Source: Giardia muris (Eukaryota; Fornicata; Diplomonadida; Hexamitidae). From it: DNA of 64,000 nt. The first letter of the stretch is position 1. Each line of letters starts with the position of its first letter. The position numbers were made by a program, and so were the translations under genes. The stretch lies in assembly GCA_006247105.1 (NCBI GenBank), contig CM016929.1:124001-188000 (forward strand). The letters are read 5' to 3'. Below are positions 36,665 to 45,200 of the stretch, one piece after another. Under the pieces are notes generated by a model that was given only the letters and a program-made list of their open reading frames with translations, had not been told where the DNA came from and did no database searches.

Positions 36665-39600
36665 ATGTTCCTCCTTCTTGTCCTGGGGATGACCAGTATT
36701 GCGGTCTCCGTACGGGATGAGAAAGGACTTCTGAATGCTTTGAACAAGAAACAAGACATTGAGCTTGCGAACGACATCGAGATCAAAGGTCCATGGAGGC
36801 CCGTCGAGGGGTACACGGGGACCATCGATGGAAGAGGATATACGGTCTTCGGACTGCACTTTGCCATTGGGACTGATGACGACGTCTCCATGGGCTTCTT
36901 TAAAACCCTTAGCCTTGGAGGCGTGAAGAACCTCATACTTAACGTCTCGGATACTGTCACTGGAAAGGTCAAGAATTATGGCGTACTGGCTGGAGAGGTC
37001 GGGAAAGACGTAAGACTTGAGAATATAACCGTCAATGGAGCTCTTAACATCACCTCACTCTCTACTACCTCCTCAATAGGTTGTCTTGTTGGCACCTTGG
37101 AAGCTAGTGCCACAACCATCCCGGAGAACGCTCACATCTCTATTAAGTGTAACGTTTCCACTTATGGTGGAGCAGAATATTATGTTGCTGGAGCCATTGG
37201 AACGGTAACCGGGGACTCCACCTCAGGGATGGTCAGAAACATCAATGTCACATCTTTTGTTACCTGTAAGGCTAAGAAGTGCAACGCGGCCTTTGTCGTG
37301 GCAAAGGCAGTGGTTCCTGTTTCACGATGTCATGTCCGTGATAGCGAGATGGAGGTCGTAACCTTACGTACCAGTTCCATTGGAGGGATCGTTGGGATTG
37401 GTCAGTCCGTACTGTTGTCGAGTCAGTTTAGAGCACAGATCAATGTGCAGGGGCTTGGGCGTCTTCGTGGACATATCAGTGTTGGTGGTATCTTAGGGTC
37501 AGCGGCAAGCGCGGGGTTCTTAATCGACCAATCCTACTCCAAGATCTCTCTCCTAAACGTTTCGGCAAGAGGCGGGGCAGATGTTGGTGGTTGTCTCGGT
37601 CGAGGAGAGTATGGAGATGGCATGATAAGGAATACGTATGCTATCACTCAAGAAGTCTCTGGTCATATCAAAGGTGGTAGAGGGAACGGTGGCGGCTTCA
37701 TGGGCTATGTTAATGGGACGAACTTCACGCTCTACAACTGTTACATGTTCGTCCCTGCGGTTAGTTTCACGGAGGGGCATAGCACTCTTCCAAGCTCGAA
37801 CTATGGTGGCTTCTTCGGGATCGTCGACGCCACGGAGACAGATGCCCCGAACGTCTCCCATTTCTTCTGTGGCATGGGCTCGACAAAGTTCACGTTGACG
37901 GCTGGAGACGAGAACATTGGCCAGGTTGGTGGAAGCATCACGGGAAGTGAGAACTCTCTTGTTCAACGCTCGTTCTTGATCAATGGGGCCGGGATGTGGA
38001 CGGGTCAAACTCCTGCTAATGCTGGTGGCTTCATAGGAAAAATGGGTGGGAAGATCGGATTGCATACCATCAACGTCAACGTGACGAATGGGGCTTCGAA
38101 GTTAGCAGCCCAGTCATCACGTCTCGCTAATACCTTTGGTGGCTCCGCGACTGACGTCGTAATTAATGTTTCGATGCAAGGAATTAAGAATTTTGTCAAT
38201 GGGAACACAAAAACACAGGCCACTACAAGAGATGCCTCCTATAATAACGTCTTCGTACGCGTTGTCCCTTCTCCTGCAGGTGGAAGCACCAATGATTACC
38301 TTGGAACCACCCTTCCAAATAATTGGAAATTTATCACCCCAGATAATGCAACAGGTCCTAGCTGTGCTCTAGACGCGGCACTCAATGACGTCAATTGGAC
38401 CTTCCCAACTCCAAAACAAACGACATATATTGATTCAGCCTCTACTGGTCTTTGGCCATATCTCAAAGGAATTCCAGCCCCCGATACTAGTAATCCTAAT
38501 GCCTTGTTCATGGTTTATGTTGAACTAGGTCAAGGATCTAATGCAGGGCCGATACGAGAGCTTCAGGACTCCACTCAGTCCACAACCTTATGGAAGGTCG
38601 ATGCCTTTACGACTACTCCATCAGATACTCAGCTTTGGACACTCAATAACCCCAAGAACCCCAGTGGACCGATTCAATTCCCGATCCTACTCCACAACAT
38701 AGAAGATAACCCCTTTTGCCCTCCTTCTGGCGACCCGTGCGGTGGTGATCGCACCAAATTTTATAGCCCCTTCGCTTGCGAATGCCTTGAGGGTTGTCCG
38801 GGCCTTCAGCATGGAACCTGCAAGGCATACAACACAGCCGATTGCGACGAAAGCTGGACGAACAATGGCTATGACCTTTGTAGTGTTTTCACATGTAATA
38901 AAAATGACGGCCTCTGTGCTGGTGGGACCTGTGACTCCACCCTTGACGTTTGCAAATCGAACTCGGATCCCACTAAGTATTTCGATACCATTAGCAAGCA
39001 GTACAAAGCTGGTTGCTCAAAGTTGAACGCCACCGGAGGAATCTGTGTCGGGAGTAACACCGCTTCCTGTTACCCGGGCTGGAAGAACTCCGCAGATCGG
39101 CTCTGCGATGTTTATAGCTGTACAACAGATACCTCTGCAACGAAGTGCGGTGGAAGCAGCATGGGCACCTGTGACGTCGTCCATGACGTTTGTAAGTGTA
39201 CGAGCCAGATACAATACTTCGATGCTGCAACGAAGACCTGCGTCGATGGGTGTACAGGCCTCAATAGCAACGTCGGTATTTGCATCGGCCCGAAGAAGGC
39301 GATTTGCACGCCTGGGTATTGGCCTAACGCCTCGGAAACTATGACTCTTTGTAGCAATTACGACTGTCGTTACTTGAATAATTGTGGTGCTTCCTCCACG
39401 TGTGACTACGTCACTGGGAAGTGCATCTGCCAAGACAAGACGCAATATTTCACCCCTGGCACTGGAAATGCTGCGGGGACGTGTACTTCTGGGTGCACTG
39501 GAGGTGTCACCCATGGGGTTTGTACGGGTAGCGGGCAGGCCTCCTGTGCGTCCGGTTATGGCCCTACCAATGCCAATCCGACTGATCCACTGTGCAACAC

Positions 39601-42145
39601 ATATACCTGCGACGAGGCAAATGGATGCGGTGAGGGAGGTACCTGCAACAGTGGAACATGCCTGTGCACAACGCCCAGTATGCTCGTCAATGGAACATGC
39701 GTGCCATATATTTGCGTGAATGGTGACATTAGCGGTGACAAATGCAACTGTCATCAAGGCTGGACCGATAATGCAGGCACGCCAGGACTTCATTGTTCTA
39801 AGTACACCGGGTCCCAGCAGAGCACTCTGGTCATTCGATCCGCCGGTGACCTCTTCATCATGGCGGCGTATCCATCTGGGAACTACAAACTCGGCGCCGA
39901 TATCCAGCTCGTCTATGATTGGTATCCGTTCGACTTCTCTGGGACGCTCGACGGTCAGGGGCACAAGATCACGGAGATTAAGCTACAGGCCTCAGATAGC
40001 TCTGCCGGGTTCTTCAAGAGCCTATCGGGGACCGTTCAGGACATCACCTTTGAGTTCTCAACATCTCTTGCCAAGTCGGGGCTTACAACGGTTGGTGGCC
40101 TTGCGACACAGCTTACGAGCCAGGCTTCTATCAGAAAGATTTCTCTAAAAGGTCTGATCAACGTTGAGGCCTATAATAACGTCACAATTGGTGGTCTCGC
40201 CACTATTTCATCAACTGGAGCATTAGATGCATCTACCATTGACATTTCCGTCTCCCTCACCTGTACTGGCGCACAGAACTGTACCATTGGCGGCTTCTTC
40301 GGAGAACAACAGTCTAATGGAGTCCTGACCGGTGCTAACGTCACCTCGACCATCAAGTGTCTCGGATACGATAGCCACAACTGCACCCTTGGTGGACTTG
40401 TCGCTTTGGGAGGTGCGAATATCACTCGGAGCCAATTCAATGGGAACATCGTTGCCGAAGGGAATACGAGCATCGTCGGCGGTTTAGCTGCCGTCTTCGC
40501 GGGTGGCGATAACGTTGTCATCGAGAAGTGCTATGCAATGGGGACCGAGCTCTCCGGTATCGTGTGCGGTGGTGCTTTTGGAAACGTCTCCGGAGTGTTT
40601 CTCGAAGCGACGGCGGTGATCTTCACGACCTTGAATTGCAAGCAATACACGGGTGGAATGGCCGGCTACATGTCAAAGACCACAGCCGCTACCTCCAACG
40701 TCCAGATCGGTAAGGTCATCTCGATGGGGAACTATGGTGGCTTTACCGCACGACTGATGGACTCGAATATCTCGGACTGCTTCTCCAATGTGACACAGCT
40801 CAACGCCCTTTCCGACGGGAAGGCCCTTCTAGACGAGACCGAAAATCACTTCGAGGTCATTGGAGGCTTTGTTGGAGCCATTGAAAAAGCGAACATCAAA
40901 AGGTGCTTTGCTTCCGGGACGGAGTTCAACATCCAAGCACCTAGTGGTAGTGTGCGCATCGGAGGTTTCGCAGGAGCCATCCTTTCCGGTCCCTCTTCTC
41001 TTAGTTCCATCTTCGCTAATCCGAAGAAGGTTACCCTTCATAAGAGAGCAGATGGTGTTGCTCATTATGCCGGATTTGCTGGGTCTCTTGCTGGTAAGGA
41101 CGACGCATCTACCTCAAACGTCGACTCCTGCTGGACGATGTCCAGCCTCAAGCTGGATGTGGGAAATTATTTGACGGCGAAAGTCAACTATGGAGCCTTC
41201 TCGGGGGAGGCTGGAGCCAATACTAAGATCACCAACTCTTATGTCCAGGGCAGTATGGACTCGAACGCGGGGCTGAACGTCTTCGCCACGGGATATGGGG
41301 CGTTCAATGGGCGTTGCATGTTCTCCGGAACGACGGTGACCACGTCCATCGAAACCTCTTTCTCGAACATCTCCGCCAGTGGGATTCATGACCTCGAGTT
41401 CCAGGGGGTAGGCTGTGACTCCTTGCTCGAATCGACGACTAGAACGACCTCACCAAACCCCTTCGAAAATGATCTCGTGAACGGTGACAACGCTAATATC
41501 TACAATGATGGTGCGTGTGCTCATACATCCCAACAGCTCAGTGATCCAACCACGTACACGAAGAAAGGGTTCAGCACGGATGTCTTCTTATTCGAAGCTG
41601 GAAGGCCGCCCATCCTGAAGAGCCTCCCAAACCCTGGTCTTGATGTCAACGTCCTCGTCTACCCGCCCCAGTGCAGTGGGGATAACTGCTGGGATTACGA
41701 GAACGTATGGATCGTCACCCCGTCTGGTATCCAACAGCAAGCTACGAAGCCCGAATCGTGTTCGGTCTCGAATTGTCTTTATTGCGATCCGCGCTATAAT
41801 AATGCGTGTCAGCTTTGTCAGTCTGGTTATCTCATTCAGAAGAGCTCCTGTGCTCGGTGTTCAAGTAGGTGTGCCGAGTGTTCAGGGACGACCTCATATT
41901 GCCTCGTTTGTAAGAAGGCTGGAGTGATCCCGGTTGAAGGGACCTGCCCGTTGTACTTGAGTGGAGGGGCGATTGCAGGTATTGTCATCGCGGTCCTTCT
42001 AGTGCTTGGAGGCCTGACAGGTTTCCTCGTCTGGTGGTTCATCTTCCGCAAGAAGAAAGCCGCGAGGAGCGGGCAGTCCATACTTATTAACGATAGCACG
42101 AACAGTATGCTAATCGACACGCATCAATCCATCTCTGTCATCTAG
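36665..42145 (+). CDS. High-cysteine membrane protein with two GLUG/beta-helix blocks and EGF-like repeats
   Basis: The 1826-residue type I surface protein has a signal peptide (MFLLLVLGMTSIAVSV, start chosen after CCAAAAAAATG). Block A (~20-600) consists of Gly-rich beta-helix repeats of the GLUG kind (GTIDGRGYTVFGL and GGFMGYVNGTNF). A cysteine-rich region (~680-1045) has four or five EGF/tenascin-like modules. Block B (~1055-1610) is a second copy of block A (SGTLDGQGHKITEI and GGFVGAIEKANIKRCFASG). A CxxC-rich stem (~1690-1755) and a membrane segment (GGAIAGIVIAVLLVLGGLTG, ~1765-1793) follow, with an RKKKAARSG tail. The membrane region matches Giardia VSP/HCMP tails, but it has a longer cytoplasmic tail and no CRGKA. 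Many Asn-X-Ser/Thr sites are present. It is likely a trophozoite or cyst surface protein. Confidence 0.9.
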   Translation: MFLLLVLGMTSIAVSVRDEKGLLNALNKKQDIELANDIEIKGPWRPVEGYTGTIDGRGYTVFGLHFAIGTDDDVSMGFFKTLSLGGVKNLILNVSDTVTGKVKNYGVLAGEVGKDVRLENITVNGALNITSLSTTSSIGCLVGTLEASATTIPENAHISIKCNVSTYGGAEYYVAGAIGTVTGDSTSGMVRNINVTSFVTCKAKKCNAAFVVAKAVVPVSRCHVRDSEMEVVTLRTSSIGGIVGIGQSVLLSSQFRAQINVQGLGRLRGHISVGGILGSAASAGFLIDQSYSKISLLNVSARGGADVGGCLGRGEYGDGMIRNTYAITQEVSGHIKGGRGNGGGFMGYVNGTNFTLYNCYMFVPAVSFTEGHSTLPSSNYGGFFGIVDATETDAPNVSHFFCGMGSTKFTLTAGDENIGQVGGSITGSENSLVQRSFLINGAGMWTGQTPANAGGFIGKMGGKIGLHTINVNVTNGASKLAAQSSRLANTFGGSATDVVINVSMQGIKNFVNGNTKTQATTRDASYNNVFVRVVPSPAGGSTNDYLGTTLPNNWKFITPDNATGPSCALDAALNDVNWTFPTPKQTTYIDSASTGLWPYLKGIPAPDTSNPNALFMVYVELGQGSNAGPIRELQDSTQSTTLWKVDAFTTTPSDTQLWTLNNPKNPSGPIQFPILLHNIEDNPFCPPSGDPCGGDRTKFYSPFACECLEGCPGLQHGTCKAYNTADCDESWTNNGYDLCSVFTCNKNDGLCAGGTCDSTLDVCKSNSDPTKYFDTISKQYKAGCSKLNATGGICVGSNTASCYPGWKNSADRLCDVYSCTTDTSATKCGGSSMGTCDVVHDVCKCTSQIQYFDAATKTCVDGCTGLNSNVGICIGPKKAICTPGYWPNASETMTLCSNYDCRYLNNCGASSTCDYVTGKCICQDKTQYFTPGTGNAAGTCTSGCTGGVTHGVCTGSGQASCASGYGPTNANPTDPLCNTYTCDEANGCGEGGTCNSGTCLCTTPSMLVNGTCVPYICVNGDISGDKCNCHQGWTDNAGTPGLHCSKYTGSQQSTLVIRSAGDLFIMAAYPSGNYKLGADIQLVYDWYPFDFSGTLDGQGHKITEIKLQASDSSAGFFKSLSGTVQDITFEFSTSLAKSGLTTVGGLATQLTSQASIRKISLKGLINVEAYNNVTIGGLATISSTGALDASTIDISVSLTCTGAQNCTIGGFFGEQQSNGVLTGANVTSTIKCLGYDSHNCTLGGLVALGGANITRSQFNGNIVAEGNTSIVGGLAAVFAGGDNVVIEKCYAMGTELSGIVCGGAFGNVSGVFLEATAVIFTTLNCKQYTGGMAGYMSKTTAATSNVQIGKVISMGNYGGFTARLMDSNISDCFSNVTQLNALSDGKALLDETENHFEVIGGFVGAIEKANIKRCFASGTEFNIQAPSGSVRIGGFAGAILSGPSSLSSIFANPKKVTLHKRADGVAHYAGFAGSLAGKDDASTSNVDSCWTMSSLKLDVGNYLTAKVNYGAFSGEAGANTKITNSYVQGSMDSNAGLNVFATGYGAFNGRCMFSGTTVTTSIETSFSNISASGIHDLEFQGVGCDSLLESTTRTTSPNPFENDLVNGDNANIYNDGACAHTSQQLSDPTTYTKKGFSTDVFLFEAGRPPILKSLPNPGLDVNVLVYPPQCSGDNCWDYENVWIVTPSGIQQQATKPESCSVSNCLYCDPRYNNACQLCQSGYLIQKSSCARCSSRCAECSGTTSYCLVCKKAGVIPVEGTCPLYLSGGAIAGIVIAVLLVLGGLTGFLVWWFIFRKKKAARSGQSILINDSTNSMLIDTHQSISVI

Positions 42146-42251
42146 GGGCACATATGGGAGCTCACTTGGACGCCCACACGTGCCCTCCCCAAGATTCTTT
42201 GGCCCTAGCAGCCTGGGGGACCGTCAGATGAGGGTAAACGACCGACAAAAA

Positions 42252-45200
42252 ATGCCGAGTCAGAAGGTCTTCGAGCATCTACATACCTTGCATTTTGCCA
42301 TCAAGAAGAAGCTAGTCCCGGTCCCCGTTGCCCTCGAGTGCTATCAGGAGGGCCAGAAGGAGTCTCTCGTCCTCCGTCTCACAGACTCGAAGGTGGATAG
42401 GCTGATCAGCTTATCCTCCGGCGTGACACTTGGTCTATGTAGCAACCTAGATGACCTACACGCAGACATACAACGGGAGGCGCCGGGGGCGTTGCAACTG
42501 ACGATTGCTGACGGACTCAAAGAGTATCGTTTCATTGTCTGTCATACCCTTCCAGACCTTCAGTTTCTTGTCCGCTTCCTCCAGCTCTTCCATTGCGCGG
42601 CGTGTTGCGATCCGGATGCTCTGTTGCAGGCGGCCGTATATAATCTCTCCCCCAGCGTCGCCTTTGATACAGGGATTGGCCGGCTCCCGGTCGCTAGTCC
42701 CATCTCCATGTCGATATGCGACCGGGTCAGCGGGGTGATCATTAGAAACATCGATACGCGGCTCAAGCAGTACACGAAGGCGCAGCTCCAGAACCTCAGC
42801 TACTGGCCGCTTGTTCTCGTCTTCCTCATCTACATAACCTTCCTATTGAGCGTCGGGCCCTACTCCCACCAGCCCTACACGATCGCACACATCCTCTCGA
42901 TGAGGACCCACATGATTAACTTTCTCCTTCCGCACACTCACGCCGTCGAGCTCCTACGAGAGGACGACGATACCGTAGGACATGTCGACGCGCGTGCAGA
43001 CCGGAAGGCCGGGGTGGAGATCAAAGTCCTTCTTAATCCCATTTACTTCGCCAATTACGCGTTCAAGCACCGTGCCTCGACCTTCTCGGAGGCGTATCGC
43101 ATCCCCAGTTACGCGTCCGGTCCCATGATAGCCTGCAACAGAGTCGATATCGACGACTCACTCTTCGGAGCATATGCGACAGACCATCTAAACGAGCTAC
43201 AAATGTCCTCGTATCAGGTCTGTGAAGTCCTAGCAAAGACGATGCCGAAATGTTTCAAAGCGCTTGAGCCAATCTCGGTGCTCGTCCGGGCAACAGTCCT
43301 GCGGGCCTTAGGTGTCGATCCAATGCTCGTCTCGACGGCGTGTTTGACATATAGCCTCCAGATTCTCGAGAACCTCTGGCAGCAGGTCACGTATTCGTAC
43401 CTTAGCTCTTGGGACAAGACCCTCCCCCCACCGCATCTGAGCTTGGATGAGCTCGAAGATCGTCGGATCTCGATCATCTTTATGCCCGGCCTTTATGAAG
43501 GAGACGTCCCACACCTCTTGACCAGCGAAGAGTATTCGAAGGCTCTTTCCCTTCAGCACGCGATGAATTTCCTCTTTCTACCGATTACGCACCGCGATAT
43601 GCCTCTATATTTCAACGGACAGGCCGCCCTGCCATCGCTGATCAAGTACGTCAATCCCGATGGAAGTCTTTCAGGTGTTTATCGCGTGAATGAGCATATG
43701 ATCCCAGTGTTTGGAAACCATAAGATGTGCACTGGGTTACAGGGCTTACGTGGTGCCGACGCTTTGCGGCTCCCATTGTTCCCTTTGGTAGACGGGTCAC
43801 TCCTCTCTCACGTCTTGCAAGCTGTCTCAGACCTTTTAGCTAGCCCCACTCCAACCGTCCCAGAAGCTGTCAAAGCTCTTCTGGCCAGGGCAACCATCGC
43901 GGCAAGGATCAACTATGGACAGCCATCCGAGACCGTTGGAGGCACTGATAACGTCCTTATGGAGTTCGTCCTCAGTTCTGAGAAGTCCGGTGGGGGAGAC
44001 CCCCTACTTTTCCTTGATGCACCGGGCTCTCTCTGTCCCGCACTCCACTTCTTTGTCGCAACTCAGAACTTCAAGGAGGAACGGGGTAACCTTAGCGTCT
44101 ATGAGTATTGGCTCAGCCTTGGAATCAAGGGCTATCCACCCTCTGCCGCCCTAGCACCGGATTTCTTTGCCGGCCAAACTCAGACTAGCGCCTTCCAAAA
44201 CGGTTCCGAGGCATTCTGCGACACAAACCAGCATCCCATGCGTGGTACCCAGCGTCTAGTGCCCGAAGCCCCCGTCCTGTTGATTGACGTCAACGTCCTC
44301 CCTAGCTCACGCCAGGCCTTTTGCAACATGCCACAGAACGTGAAGGCGATCCAGGAGGAGAACCTCAACGTCGCTGGGAAGTTCTATACCAGAAGACATC
44401 TCGTCCAGGACCGTGCCCTGACAGAGAAGTGCGCCAACTCGGCCGCAGATCAATATTACTGTTACATTCGCCGAAGAACGATCGAAGAGGTTTATACGGA
44501 TCCAACAGGAAAGACTGAACCGGCGACTAGTCCCGTGCTCGAATGGCTCCCTTGTTCCCTTGTACATTTCACGGAGGCGGCCAGCTACGTCGAAGAAGGC
44601 GTCGCATCAGGTGGGCCGCTTCCAGGCGCCGACGAGCAAGGTGTTGGTACTGGCCTCGATCTGGACGATGAGCTTAGTACAGCTCTAGGAACAGGAGGGC
44701 GTGCTGATGCAGGGCTTGTTGCCAAGGGAAGCTTTAGCTCCGTCTCTCTTTTAAATATCGCGATCACGGGGGCGCTCATTCGGGCCATTCTCCAGCACTT
44801 CTCCGGATTTGCACGCTACAATCTCGCAGTGATGTGCAATGCGGCCTTCCGTGATATTCTGGCTCTCAGCACCACGTCGACGGTCCCCAATCGGCGTCTC
44901 TCTTTCATGAGAAGTGCCACGGGCGTTCGAACAGGATCGAAGGAGCGTGATTCGCATAGTCAGATTGCTGCCATCTACAAAGGTGTCAGCATAGACGTCC
45001 TTGCTCTCCTGCCAGATCGGACGGGTGTTTCGCCGCATGGGGTGAAAGGAGATGCGCGTCGAGAAGAGGGAGAACGCCCAAGACCAGAGTTTTCTTACGG
45101 GCACGAGGAGACTGTAGGGCAGGCCTGTCAATACCGTCTCATCAGTGAGATCCAACATGCGGTATTGCAGAAACTTACCGTTTTCTTACGAGGCGAAGAG

